From assembly GCF_963678635.1 (NCBI RefSeq), contig NC_087063.1:73179617-73243616 (forward strand): a stretch of 64,000 nucleotides of DNA. Reading direction: 5' to 3'. Below the pieces are notes generated by a model. That model ran no database searches, was not told where the DNA came from, and saw only the letters and a list, made by a program, of their open reading frames with translations. Made by a program: the position numbers and the translations under genes. This DNA comes from Symsagittifera roscoffensis. Taxonomy: Eukaryota > Xenacoelomorpha > Acoela > Convolutidae. Within the stretch, counting starts at the first letter, position 1. Each line of letters starts with the position of its first letter. Shown here piece after piece: positions 30,530-43,290 of this stretch.

Positions 30530-33500
30530 ATTATGATTTGTACTATGAATTTAGTCTTTTTTGCACCTTATCTTTAAAAGTAATGTTTGATAGCTCACAA
30601 GAAAAACCGGTTGGCCATTCCCGGGTAGCAAAAAAATGCTAAAAACAAGAGTGCTGAAAAGTTCTTACCTTACGCAGATTTAGCTGCAAAACTAACTGTT
30701 TAGACTGAGCTGAAATTTGGTTTAACTGCATGAATTACCGTTTCTGATAAATTAATTATCATTTACATTGGAGCTGATGCAAACTCTACTAAAGATTAGC
30801 TGGAGTTTCTGAAGCAGACGCCTAATGAGACAAATAATGCTTCAATGATTTTGTGTGTACAAAAGATTTATTGAAATCGACAGCAAAGAATTGGAGTCGT
30901 AATCAATACAGCAGGTAGATTTGATGAAACATTTTGAAATCTTTCTATTCAAATAAGTTTCAAGATTACTCAATTCAAATTTCACGTTTGCAAATTACAA
31001 ATTGCAGTAATTTTTTCAGAACCTTTTTTTGACTTAACTAATTATTTATTAAAGAGCGGGAAAGTTTTTGAGTCGCAAACAAACAAAAAACAAACAAAAA
31101 CTGTTTTCAAGTACGCTAGCGGGACTATCAAAAAATGTCCGCACGCCGTGATCAACGTCCTAAATGCCAAAATCTTTGCGGCTCCAGATATTTCAAGATC
31201 CACTCTACATCTTTTTTGTAGCGGCTGTGCTGCGAGGCTCCGGTTTGCTTCGAACAAAACTATTGGTAAATATTCCATACGTGATCTCTGCCAGAAATGG
31301 TTTAGTAATTGTTATTGAGACCAGTTTTCGAAGCGGAGTGGTAGTGGAGCGGGAAAAACTCCGGGTGGTTGTTCAATGAAATTCAAAAAATTATTCCGGG
31401 TTAGAGTTACATCGTAATATTTTAGATCCAAGAATTATGAAGATAGTGGATTTCGCGTCGTCGATTAATTGCTCCCATCATGCCCCATCAAACTGTAGTC
31501 CATAAGATGAGACTACTTTGATTTCCTTGATTGCTTGTTTGGCTTCAATGTTGTTCTTTTCGAGACCTTTTTGCATGATTTCCAAAAAGATTTCCTGGAT
31601 TAATTTCTATTTCAAATGAAGAATGGTCCAAAAAATCTACTCCTGTTTTGATGAAAAGATATTAGGGCTCTTTCTGAGGAATTCTTGACATTTTCAGAGT
31701 GGTCATAACATAACTGACTGGTTATTTTGTGCATCAAGCAAAGCCCAAATGAAACAAGTTAAACTTACACAGCTAGTAGTAGCGTACACCAACAAGGAAA
31801 AAGCCTTGCTGCTTGAAAGTTTTGACAAACTCCGAGCATTGTGTGCTTGTATGCAATTTTGGTGCGCTTGTTCGAAACAGAATCTTCTTAATGCAATTCT
31901 GGAATCAAAAATGTCTCGCATCTTTTTTAATACGAGATGCAAACTCAAGTAGACATCGAGCTCCTAGCACAGGTTTTTGATCAAACTGAGTAATCAATTT
32001 AAAAATTTTGTTTTTAATTTATAGTTTTGTGTGTTTTAAAACTTTTACCCTGAAAATGATTTTGGTTTCTTTTAACAGACAGTGGTGTTGCTTTTCGCTT
32101 ACATTTTTTATCAATTAAGGTTGAGTTTAGGTTGCCTCTGTTTTTGAGAATCTTGTATTTCAAATTGGAACTGAAGTTTAGATAAGTTTTATCATAAAAC
32201 CGTTTCACATCAAAATTTGGCCCAATCAGAGACATCTTTTTCTTTTTTCATCTCTTTCAAAAACACGCAGCCTACTTTTATTCTTTCACATATTCTTAGG
32301 GCGTTTTACGAACGCCAAGGGTGTTGACAATGTGGTTGATGTGATCCATTGTTGAGATCTCAGTCAATCTAGTTGCAACAAAAATCTTCTCTTCTTTCGT
32401 TTACTTTTCTCAGTCAAATACTGCCTGACTGCTTGTCCAGGTAAATTAAAAAGGTCTGTTGAGATGAGGTACTTTCACTGCAAAAAAGCGTGCTCCGATT
32501 GTTGCAGCCTTTATTTCAAGTTGGGTTACGCTCAAATGCTATCAATAGGCGCAACCTTAATTTTTATCAACATTTTACATTCAATTAATGTCCTTGCTAA
32601 AATATTCGTTACAGTTCAATAAAACTGTTAAAGATATAAAGATATCCTATAAATTATGCTTTTGATCATTTAGTATCTGATCATCCCATTTCAAAACCAA
32701 TTTTCTATCTGATGCTATAGAGCCTTCAAACGAATAGTTAACCAGTGCTGAATGTTTAATGGGTAAAAAAACAATGCTAAGCTGGAAAACTTTTTGTTGA
32801 CTTAAATCATTAACCAATGTAGAACAATTTTGTGATCGACTAAAACTTTATTATAATGCCCAGTCTGCTAAACCTGGTTGTGCTTAATCTGTAAACGGTA
32901 CTTGAGCGATTTAGTCCTCATTATAGGAATTGTTCAAAACTGCGTTACAGGCCAGAGCAATTGAACTTTTGTTCTCTAAATCACAACTTTTTAATGAGTT
33001 CATTGTGAAAAATGGGGAAAAGTTGGCACAAAATGTTTACTGCGTGTTATCAAAGTTATTGATTTGTGCCATAAGATTTCACAGTAAAAGCATGGTTGAT
33101 TTATCTTCTTCACGAAAAATTTCATTTATGAACTTCTCTCCAATATCAGGAAAAGGCAAACTTAAAATTGCAGTAGCTCAATTAAATTGCTTTTAGAACT
33201 TTAAGTCAAGCATGGTTTCTCATGAGGTCTTTATTCATCGATTATTTTTTCAAAAAAACGCGGCCCGGGCTTCTTGTCTATTTTTTTTCGAGTTTACCTG
33301 GGTGTGGTACCGATTGATGTGGTAAATACCAAACACCTGAGGATTTTTTTTGTTTTATTACCAACGGTTGAGCATGCTATTATCGAGCGAGGTAATCACT
33401 GGGTCTCCCCGTAAAAGCTTCGTAGAACATTGTCTTTATATGGGCAGCGATCCAGTAGTTCTAACTTCTTAGGCGCTATGTAGAAGGTTTTACTCAGCTG

Positions 33501-33960
33501 TGTCGCACTTTTCTACGGTAAACCATCTTCATCTCACTCCCCTGCGTGTGTTATTGTGTTTTCTAGTGTTAGGAAGCCCGCTATTTTGTTTTCACTATGC
33601 AGTTAATTTTTTACTCATTTCAAATTTATTTCTTCAGTTTTTTCAGATTCATTGTTCAGATTCTTACGTAAAATATAAATCCCGACGCTTGTTTGCCGAG
33701 AACTTGTATGTTGTTCGTTTTCAAAGTATTCTTTTATGTTGATAATGCATGTTTTGTCAATCCTGTGCGACATACCCTTCCAGCTGAAGGTTGTGGTTAT
33801 AATTTCTTTGTTCTGTTTGGTCTTTTTTTGCGTAGATTGTTGTAAATTGTGCGCTGTTACGATTTGGTTAAAGTGATGGGTCATCAAGAAGTAAAAAAGA
33901 ACCCTTTACATAAGTCACACTAGTTTTTGGAGGCGCATTGGTTTACTGAATGTCAGGACA
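30530..33960. other. Intergenic, no gene seen
   Basis: About 3.4 kb of AT-rich sequence. Short frames exist on both strands, but none shows recognisable protein content or good splice sites. I see no repeats shared with the rest of the window. Confidence 0.4.
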
Positions 33961-35266
33961 ATTCATGCAAAACTTTTGCTGTTTTACCACGTCGTATATT
34001 TTAACTAAGGCTTAATTTTGGTAATTTGGGATGCGCGGGTTAAAACCGTCGTACAAACAGTTGTTGTATTTGTTGGAAGACTAATGCATATTTTTGTCCT
34101 TTTCTTTTGAGAAACCTTTTAGGAGTTTTGTTTTCTGCCAATAGAAGATTGGTTACGAGTCTCAAGTTCATAATCTTTTACCGCTGAAGTTCTCAGGAAC
34201 AATTGCTGCACATTTTACTGCTTCAGTAAATAAGCTTGTCTTTCAAACCGCTCATGTTACTGTTTAAGTAAACATGCTTGTCTTTCAAAACAGCTGGAAA
34301 TATTTCCACGATGTTGTTTTGACGGTTTTTATGCACAGCGCATTTATTTCACCTCAGGAGCAGAAATTCAGATTTTTTTCCATTTGCATGAGCAAAGCCG
34401 TAGAATAAAAATCTGCTTTGAAAGACAAACTTTGGACGGCCAAAATTTAGTCAAAAAGGGCAGCCAACCTTCGATTGGTTTAGACATATACAAAATATCT
34501 TTCAACAAAAAAATTTTGCAGGTCCATTACTGCCACTTTACAGCCAGCAGTTTAATACTAAAAGCATTTGATTAGTGCCACCGCAAAATTTGACAGAGAG
34601 TCTTGTTGGCAAGTGATCCGATGAGTGTGATTTTTAATTTGATTTTCCTTCGATCGTGATCATGAACATGTTCATCAGATTGTGTGACTGAAAGCCTGAT
34701 TTTTTGATACTGTGCATGTGGATGGTTCATTTGGTTTCGATCATCCCCAAGAGTTTTCAAAATGTGGTTGTTTGAATGCACCATTCCATGACACCATTTA
34801 TTGGCGTTTTTTTTTAGAAAAACGCAACTCGATTAAATGGGGCAATAGTATAATGATATAAATTACTTTTTTCTACAACTTTTTTACTTGTATGATGAAA
34901 TTGTCCATCACTGGTTGTAATGTGTTTCTTGGCTGTTGACCATTCAATTAGGCAAACTAAAACTCGAATGGGTCGTTTTTGTGCGGATTTACATAAAATG
35001 TATTCGCGCTAAAATATAGAACTATTCACGGCTTCGAGTTCTTAATTGACCGACGACGACTCTGTTTGCGCTGATATTTGCGTTGATTTGTCGACTGCAT
35101 AGGTTCACCGGCTAAATAGCTGATTTCCTGCAAAATAACAAGTTTGACCAAGTGTTTGAAAATGTGCTTTGTGTTTTTCTAATGTTCATTTTTTAATTAG
35201 AAGATTTAAATGAGTTGAAAGTCAGTTTTGTTTTTGAAACAAAAGCTTCTACTTTTGGTGTTTATT

Positions 35267-35811
35267 GTTCCGACTTTCGATACGAAAGTAACGGAATATT
35301 TGTGCTCGGGGTGGGTTTTTTTTTCTTCAGACAAGTTTCGACTTTTTAACTAGCCATTTTTGACGGAATTTTTTTTTATCATTCAAAAGCTATTGTTGTC
35401 CTGGGGTTAAACTTGAAAAGATATTTCACCTGTGACCTTTTTTCGTAAAGTTATGGGGGTTTAAAGATTGCCATTTTGGCCATTTTGACCAATTTGGGAC
35501 AATTAACGCGCGATATAATTCGCGCTATTAACGCCTAAGCGGAGATTTAATCCGCCTTAGAAATCGTTCCAAATTGGTTCAAGAAATCTTATATGCCATA
35601 ATTGGTATAATAATAGGAGCGAAATCTATCTTTTTGTACTTTAGATGGCGTGTGGGGGGATGATTTTCATAAAAATTTTCAAATTTTAGAAAAAAAAAAG
35701 TTTTCATTTTATTTTATTATATTTTTTAATATTTTTTTTGTTATTACTGCTCATGAAACCTCAAAAGGCAGTCGGAACATCCAGGGCTTTGCCCTGATAC
35801 GAGCAGTCTTG
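35267..35811 (+). mobile_element. Helentron/HINE-like non-autonomous element, copy 1
   Basis: 545 bp. The 5' end is GTTCCGAC followed by a hairpin (CTTTCGATACGAAAG). About 45 bp before the 3' end lies GTCGGAAC, the inverse of the 5' end, then a hairpin (CAGGGCTTTGCCCTG) and the terminus GAGCAGTCTTG. Copy B keeps the empty site: a T-run after GGTGTTTA. The insertion is flanked by T residues with a gain of TT. There is no ORF. Asymmetric inverted repeats, a 3' palindrome and TT targets are the hallmarks described for Helentron-associated elements. That family assignment is an inference. Confidence 0.65.
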
Positions 35812-36745
35812 TTTTTCTTCGGGTAAAAATAATAATAATTTCCAACAGATCGTTTCTGTTGTACCTAGTAAAAAGATGTAACCAAAACATTGAGATAATG
35901 TTATAATGTTTTTATTTGAGAATTGCGAAATCAGTTTTTTTCTAGCAAAAAAAAATTTGCCTTAAGACCAAACAGAAACTTAAAATTGAAAAATCTTTTT
36001 TAAATTGCTTGTCTTTTTTGCATTTTACAGGATGTACACAACTGGAAAACAGACGACGTCAAAATAAGTCAGACACAAAGAGAAAACGCATCGACAGCCG
36101 AGCGAACAACCACTATTTTCAAACTGAATCAAAAGAAAAGAAAAGAACAAGCATGAATGCTACATCATGCTCAGAAACTACAACTTTTTTTGAGAATTAA
36201 TAAAATTCAAAAAGAAAAGTAAAAGATTTCAAAATTTACTTTAGAATAGCAAAAAAGCTATGAAAAAAAAACAAGTCTTGGAACTGTAAGACAAACAATA
36301 ACTGAGTGTACCTACAAATTACCTGTTTTTTTTCTTGAAGATACGGATACGAGAGCCTTACAACATTCAGCCTCGACCCCTGAGTGCGAGCAGCATTCAA
36401 TGCGCTGTGCTTAAGCGAAAATAGCTCGCGCTAATAAAACTATCAATTATCAAGTGAACATATTTCTTACTGCTCAGATAACAACGCTTACTAATTTTGC
36501 ACAGAAAATGAGCAATAAAAACTGCAACAAATATTGGGGAAAATCCAGCGTCGGCTAATTCAACTAATAGACTATGCTCTCCAAGAGAAAATTACATTAG
36601 CCAAAATATATTAAAAAAAAACTTTTTAAAAAATCCTTCAAAAAATTTAATTTGTAATCGATATCAAATAAGGTTCAATATCAAAGAGCCAACAATTGTA
36701 AATTTGAAATCAATGGAGATAAGTACAACTGAGAGAAAAATCAAA

Positions 36746-37276
36746 CAAGACTGCTCGTATCAGGGCGAAGCCCTGAATGTTCCGACTGCCTTTTAAGGTT
36801 TATGGAGCAGTAATAACATTAAAAAATTCACTGAAATAAAAACAAAATGAAAAAAAAAAACTCTTAAATTTGAAATTTTTTATGAAAATCATCCATCCAC
36901 TCGCCATATAAAGTACAAAAGGATAAATTTCGCTCCTTGTAACACACCAATTATGGCAAACAAGCTTCTTTTAACCAATTTGGAACGATTTCTAAGACGG
37001 ATTAACTCTCCGCTTACGCGTTAATAGCGCGAAATATATCGCGCGTTGATTGTACCAAATTGGTCAAAATGGCAATCTTTAAACCCCCGTAACTTTTTGA
37101 AAAATGATCACAGGTGAAATATCTTTTTAAATTTGAGCTCAAGACAACAATACCTTTCGAATGATATAAAAAAATTCCGTCAAAAATGGCTAGTTAAAAA
37201 GTCGAAATTTGTCTGAAGAAAAAAAAACCCACCCCGAGCACAAATATTCCGTTACTTTCGTATCGAAAGTCGGAAC
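36746..37276 (-). mobile_element. Helentron/HINE-like element, copy 2 (inverted)
   Basis: 531 bp in reverse orientation to copy 1, with the same ends (CAAGACTGCTCGTATC at the left, GAAAGTCGGAAC at the right). The empty site is preserved in copy B at about 46549 (ATCAAAATAGCGG). Left and right flanks each keep three A where the empty site has four, so two A are gained, matching the TT seen for copy 1. Confidence 0.65.
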
Positions 37277-37673
37277 AAATAGCGGTTTGCTTTACAAATA
37301 GAACAGAAAGACTACAAAACTTTCATTCATGAAAACTGAAACCACAAAAAAAGAAGGATAGTCGGTTACATGAAAACACCCGAATACAAAGTTCCTCCAC
37401 TTTTTTCAAATGATCAGAACAATGAAATTTAGAAATTCTATAACAGGTTTTCACATTTGGCCACTTTTTTATTTTAGCGATTGAACCACATAAAACTTTT
37501 TTTAACCCATGCGATAAGCAAGTGTATTGCAACTAGCTACTAAATTTTTTCTCCGTAAACAATTTGTTCACGGGCACGGGATCTGCAATTAAAGGATCTT
37601 CATTTCTAGGCATGTGGCACTTTGAACATCAATTTTAGGTAGTTCTACATCTGATGTGATAGCTACTCAAGTG

Positions 37674-38128
37674 GGGTCTAGGACAACAAGCCGACGGGAC
37701 TTCAAGCCGAAGAGACTTCAGGCCGAAAATTACACTTTACAAGCACCTCAAATCATTATTTTTCATCTGTAAAACATTGCTTTTCAAAATCTTAGGCTAG
37801 TTTAGTCCATAATAAGGGTTATTTATGACAATGATTCACTTAGGATTGGCATTAGATAATAATATCAGCCGTTTTTTGAAATGCATAAATTATAAACAAG
37901 AAAATTACCTACAACTGTGATTTATTTTTCAACTTTCCTAAACATCACTTGGAGGCTTAAACTTTATGAAAACGCTAATAATTACCAAATAAAGATCATG
38001 AAATTGAGCAATTTTTCAAAAACTTTTCATATTAACCTTATTTCATGACTTAATGAGACAATTTTCGGCTTGAAGTCCCTTATTTTACGATTCGGCTTGA
38101 AGTCCCGTCGGCTTGATGTCCGGCACCC
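37674..38128. mobile_element. MITE with long TIRs and 8-bp target duplication (copy A)
   Basis: 455 bp. The terminal inverted repeats start GGGTCTAGGACAACAAGCC at the left and, read from the right end, GGGTGCCGGACATCAAGCC. They extend about 60 bp with an internal GACTTCAAGCCGA sub-repeat. A perfect 8-bp target duplication, CTCAAGTG, flanks it (37666-37673 and 38129-38136). No ORF is present. The superfamily is uncertain: 8-bp duplications fit hAT or P, but GGGT ends are not typical of either. Confidence 0.75.
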
Positions 38129-38159
38129 CTCAAGTGATACTTGGCTTACAGTGGAAAAA

Positions 38160-38290
38160 AGTTATTCGACTTGTTATACGATTTGTTATACTACTTGTTA
38201 TAATACTTGTACTAGATTTGTTATACTACTTATACTAGATTTGTTATACTACTTATACTAGATTTGTTATACTACTTATACTAGATTCTT
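38160..38290. repeat. Minisatellite of CTAGATTTGTTATACTACTT units (copy A)
   Basis: About three full 23-bp units and several partial TTATACTACTT or TTATACGACTT units. A matching array is at 47445-47575 in copy B. Confidence 0.65.
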
Positions 38291-39292
38291 ACTACTTAGA
38301 TTTGGCTATAGGGGTTCTCTTAAGGCTTTAAGTTTCTGTCGACTTGTGTGCCTGATTTTTAAAATTTTTTGTTGAGTTTCAGCTCTTTTATCGTTGCGTA
38401 TTAACTTCATACTTTATAAGATTGATGAAATTGGGTAACTTTAAAAGTTCTATAGGTAACAATTGAATTTCAAGGTTCTTATAGGATATCTGGAAGCTCT
38501 TTTGTTTTCAAGTTTCCTAATTTTTTTTTCAATTTTAGGTTTTTTCTGTTGATCTTAACGTATAGCAATTCCTTGCCTTCCCTTTTCCAATTTTTATACG
38601 CTCTTGATGGACATGTGGTTTGTAAAAACCCAATATTTTTTTTGCATAGTTTCGTAGTAAAATTGGAATATTGGATCATATTTTTTTTTAGAAAACTTCA
38701 ATTTTTTTCTGCTCGTTTTCTATAATAAGTGTGAAAAAAGTGAAATTAGTTGAAGCAACATGATTATTTTTTGTGTTTAGACTAATTTTTTTTGCAAAAG
38801 ATTTAAGATTTGCAAAAGAGTTTTTTTTTGGTTGGTCGACGCTTTTTTCAGCAGTAACAATTTAAGTAACTTTTAGACCGATCGCTAAAAGCCAAGTGCG
38901 ATACGCAGAATAATTTGAATGAATTTTCAATCTCATCCAATATTGGGTAATTAAATCTGAAAAAAAAGAACATCGCAGACACCTCTCGAAACGGAGAACA
39001 AGATTCTCTTGATGATGAATCCGAATTATAACAAATAGAACTTTGATATGAAACCATACTTGAATTTCGAGCTTTCCACGAGCTTTCCCACGCGAGCGTT
39101 CCTTGATGTACCTGAAATTTAGCCAAAAAACCAACAGAAGGCGTAAATCCTTCCGGTCTTTTCCAGTATTGTGAACAATTCAAACTAATTGTTTTGTTTC
39201 TATGTTATATATTGACGGAATTGTTTATGCAATACTTTCCAGCTTAATTTTTTCTTGAATATATGTTTTCGTAATTCTTTTTGCTTTATGGT

Positions 39293-39590
39293 CAGGGGTG
39301 GATCTAGGATTTTCTCGAAAGGAGGCTGATTTTCAAAAAAATTTTGAAATGTTTGACAACCTTTTTTTAGGTCGAAAAACTTGATTTTGCAAGCCTCTTG
39401 AGAAAATTTTTGGAAAGCAGGTCAAAAAGTCGTTTTTGGGCACTTTTTGGAAAATTTTGACAAAAAAAACGCGTTTTTTTTGGCGCGCGCTCCCCCTCAA
39501 AATTAGTATATACTAGAAAAATTTTAGGGTCGGTCGGCAAAAAGTGGATTTTTTAAAATGTACCAAAGGGGGTAACTTCAATTAGTTTCA
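39293..39590 (-). mobile_element. hAT-type MITE fragment (copy A)
   Basis: It begins CAGGGGTGGATCTAGG, a typical TIR of the family at 28595, and continues through GGTCGAAAAACTTGATTTT, GGCGCGCGCTCCCCCTCAAA and AAAATTTTAGGGTCGG. The other end is missing. The same fragment occurs at 48369-48650 in copy B. Confidence 0.6.
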
Positions 39591-39767
39591 AATTGCTAAT
39601 CATCAGTATTTTTTCAAACTTTTCATTACCAAAAATATATTTTCTGTCAAGAATATCAGTTAACTTTTTGTCCCAATGTTTAATTTAAAAAACCGTCTGA
39701 TTTTTTTATTAGTTCGCCTGTGGTTTCCTTGAAGCAACAATCTTCAGCACTTTTTTTTCAAAAACTA

Positions 39768-41965
39768 GACTGCGTTTAATTTAAAACAAAACAAGTTATT
39801 GTTAGTATGTTACTTTGAGATACATATGCTCTAATTGAATAGTTCATCTTTTACACTTGATTGTCTAAAACTACTTCGAGTGTTAAAATCACCCAGAAAA
39901 TTGAAACCTAATTTGCAAAAAAAATAATTTTAGTCCATAATATGTGGTGATTATTAGTTAATTTTGATACTTGCATTAACTGATAATTTTGTTTTGAATA
40001 AACTTAGCTTACGCATTTCAATGTTAAAGCGTTTTTCAGATTGGTCAGGAGCAGATTGAAGCTAAGCATTTGAAGGAAAAAATCAATTTATAAGACTCTG
40101 ACAAAAAAAAATCGTATAAATTCTGGCAGTAACAAATTAGCTTAAGTTTCTTGCGAAAAACCTATCTTGTAAAATTTCGACAAAAAATTTTTATCTGGTC
40201 AGATTTTTTGATTTTCACAGACAAATGTCTGTATTGTAAGATTGTATAATGCCTGCAGAATGAAATGATCTTGAAAAATCTTACAAGAGTTTTTTTACGA
40301 TTCTGACAGACCTATGAATAGATTCAAAATTTCCTGTTGAACAACGAAATTACACGATAATCAGTCTTGTTTGAATATTCCAAAACAGCTGCTAGTCTTA
40401 TGGAAGAAAAGCCGAATGCGCAAAATTTTTCAACCAACCCTCCTTTAAACCTTTAAACGTTTAACATTATTTTTTCAAGCTCAATTCTCTCAAACTTTTC
40501 AAAACTTAACTCTGATTGGGCAACATAATTTTTGGACAGTTAGTCTTCTTTCTGGCCTGAAGCTTTCTTTCTACCAATTTAGAGCCGCCTGCTTGTTTCG
40601 CTGATTCAATTTTTTTAAGTTAAAATTCTTAACTTGAACCGGAAATTGATTAATTTCTATAAAGAACATATCAACGAAAGCAAGCTCTAGAATTTTTAAC
40701 CCCTTTAACGCGCTCTCAATTTTAGTCCAATAAGTCAGTTATTGTTTCGTTTTTCAAAAAAAAAATACCGGAACAGTTGCGCTCGAGTTTTTTTTTTCTT
40801 CAGACAAACTTCGACTTTTCAAATATCAATTTTCGACGGAAATTTATTAATCATGCGAAAGGTATTGTTGTTTTGAGCTCAAACTTACAAGAATATTTCA
40901 CCTGCGATCTTTTTTGTAAAGTAATGGGGTTTTAAAGATTGCCAATTTGGCCAATATGGATTGATTAATGAGCTATATATTTCGTGCTACCAACGTGTAG
41001 ACGGAAAATTATTTTGTCCTAAAAACTGTTCTAAATTGATTTGAGGCAACCTATTTGGTCTTTTTAACACTTGGCTGCGCGTAAAACGTATCAATTTATA
41101 TTAAACATAGCGTGTGGACTGATGATTTTTCAAAAAAAAAAGCAAAAAATTTATTTTTAATTGATTCATTTTTTTGAGCGAAGGCTTTTTCATTGAGTTT
41201 AAAACGCAGTCGGAACATTCAGGGCCTAGCTATGATACAAGCAACCTTATAATTTTATTTAGAACAATTTCCAGTAAGACTTTCAATTTAAGTTGAATGA
41301 TAACAATAAAACTTACTAAACAATAAAAAGTTATTTATAGAACAACTAAAGTTTGTAATTAATTTTTATTTACTGGAGTGACATTACGAGGCCAAACTGT
41401 GCACTGGATAGGAGCACAATTTTGTGTCTGTATGTTCCTGGATGCCAGGGACACGTCTTTAAACATGTGAAAATTTTGTCGGAACGATCAAAGGAAAGTA
41501 AAGAACAAAAGAACAAAGGGAGCGTCCTTGTTGCGGAATCCGCTTACAATGCACAAAATGCACAGTTTGGCCTCGTAATGGAAGTAAAAAAATAAGGAGA
41601 TTGACCTCCAAATTTTAACAGCTGAAGTAAATGAATATTGCTCGAATTTGCACAATGACACATTATCGAAGGTGAAGTTCTTCGATACGTTTTTTTTTGG
41701 ATACAAAATATAACATACAGATGCCTGCACTTTTCCAATTTAAGTTACACAGTTCCATATTTGAAAACTTGGGCTGTTAGGCTGTTATTCTTAGTATCGA
41801 AAAAAACTCCTTCATTCTAAGGCAAATATCTGCAGGTTTGACGCCCAGCCCACTTGGAGTCCCGCCTTCTGTACTTTTTCATGACATCCATATTGGGTCG
41901 ACTAGTCCTTAATTTCTTGAAGATGCCTTTGGCCGCTACTAAAATTATGAGGAAGTGCGCACCGA
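39768..41965. repeat. 2.2 kb unit, single copy in duplication A
   Basis: This is the segment that is present twice in duplication B. It is non-coding apart from a disrupted open frame near 41390-41750. It contains the old Helentron/HINE-like copy at 40741. Confidence 0.75.
40741..41257 (+). mobile_element. Old Helentron/HINE-like copy in the 2.2 kb unit
   Basis: A diverged copy whose blocks (CTTCAGACAAACTTCGACTT, GGGGTTTTAAAGATTGCCAA, CGCAGTCGGAACATTCAGGG) line up in order with the full-length elements. It is inherited at 49812-50310 and 52018-52515 in duplication B, so it predates the duplications. Confidence 0.5.
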
Positions 41966-42205
41966 AAAAAGTGTTGAAGAATATTCTAAAACATTATTTT
42001 TGCTCAACTTGGCTTTTGAAATATTGCTCAAAATATGGTTTAATATAGCAATTAAGGAGAGCTATATTAATGCCATGCCTCCATGGAAAATCAATTTACC
42101 TACTTGAAATAAAAAGACAATATTTAATAACTTTTTTGAAAACCTTCCTACATTTTTCGAAAATTCTACAAAAATAATATATATAAATATATGTATAAGA
42201 GTTCA

Positions 42206-42519
42206 CTATACACGGAAGAAGGATTTAGTTTGGTTTTGTGATGAGGGAGTTAAAATTGCTCTAGTAGCTGCAGTTTCGCTATTTTTGTGATACATAAACA
42301 GTGATAAACACACCATCGTGCAGCCAATAAAGAATAACTCATGATACTGTTTTCTGTACAAAATCATCGAACAAAGAGCCGCCAGGAGAATTGAGAAAGA
42401 ACTCGCAAAATTTTTATAGATGTTGTCCAAGTATTTCAACATCAGGGCAGTCGCTAGCCCGCCCAGAGATCCGGACAAGACAATGAGCCAGACATTCAGC
42501 GTGTATCCATGCGTGAATC
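42206..42519 (-). pseudogene. Duplicated last exon of the SLC35A-type transporter (copy A)
   Basis: This is an extra copy of exon 4 of the gene at 53507-57975, carried by segmental duplication A, 11.3 kb downstream of the genuine exon and in the same orientation. The reading frame, stop codon and AG acceptor (GAAAAAG before 42519) are intact. I count five substitutions and no indels over about 273 nt. Two change residues (Ser to Leu in the last membrane segment, His to Gln near the C-terminus). It could serve as an alternative terminal exon or be a silent remnant; no other exon of the gene is duplicated. Confidence 0.8.
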
Positions 42520-42819
42520 CTTTTTCAGAGTTGGCACAGCTTGTAGTTTTATTTTAAATTAAGCCAGATTAATTTTTTCATCAATGGAGCATCTGTTATT
42601 ACGAGATGCGGTGAGAATTTTCAAAAAGGTTTTGCCTGTTTTTAGGTGGACCGATTTAATTTTGAGCTCTCGTAACAGCCAAAATGACTACATTTAGGCA
42701 AAACTTGGTTACTTTTGGTCAATACTGCGCCGCCCCGTCTTTATTCTTATATCGACCCCTCTTTGTAAAATGAGAAAACCAGTATCTACTTGAACCAAAT
42801 TCAACAGAATGAACGAATT

Positions 42820-43290
42820 GTTCCGACTTTCGTAACGAAAGTAACGGAATCTTTGTGCTCGGGGTGGGTTGTTTTTTTTTCTTCGGACAATTTTGGACTA
42901 ATTTTGAAATTTTTTAACTAGCCATTTTTGACGGAATTTTTATCATTCGAAAGGTATTGTTGCCCTGAGCTGAAATTTTGAAAAAATATTTTACCTGTGA
43001 TCATTTTTCGTAAAGTTATGGGGGTTTAAAGGCTGCCATTTTCGCCAACTTGGGACAATTAACGCGCGATTACCGCGTAAGCGGAGATTAAATCCGTCTT
43101 AGAAACCGTTGCAAATTGGTTGAAGGAAGCTTATTTGCCATAATTGGTTTGTTACTAATAGTGAAATCTATCACGTACTTTAAATGTTCCACAAAAAATC
43201 TCAATTTCGAAAAAAAATCTTTTCATGTTTTTTATAATTAGTTTTTTTGTTATTACTGCTTCATAGACTTTAAAAGGCAGTCGGAACATT
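42820..43290 (+). mobile_element. Helentron/HINE-like element, copy 3, 3'-truncated
   Basis: It starts with GTTCCGACTTTCG directly after a T-run and keeps the internal blocks (TGTGCTCGGGGTGGG, AACGCGCGATTACCGCGTAAGCGGAG, GGCAGTCGGAAC). The 3' hairpin and terminus are missing after 43290. The segmental duplication alignment ends within this element. Confidence 0.6.

Larger units (their letters stand above)
33966..43035. repeat. Segmental duplication, copy A
   Basis: This aligns colinearly with copy B (44825-54325) at high identity. Relative to B it carries four extra blocks: about 510 bp at 34641-35150, two transposon insertions at 35267-35811 and 36746-37276, and about 205 bp at 39010-39217. 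It has one copy of the 2.2 kb unit that is doubled in B. The left limit is unknown because B begins in an assembly gap. The right end of the alignment falls inside a Helentron/HINE-like element. Confidence 0.88.

Noticed and set aside
36030-36200. Candidate terminal exon after a good acceptor (CATTTTACAG), repeated at 45850-46021
   Set aside because: Between the A and B copies most base changes alter residues and even the stop differs, so the frame is not under selection; no upstream exon was found.
35267-37276. CRISPR array or phage-type inverted repeats
   Set aside because: The repeated units are 530-545 bp mobile elements with no short regular repeats or spacers, and the context is eukaryotic.
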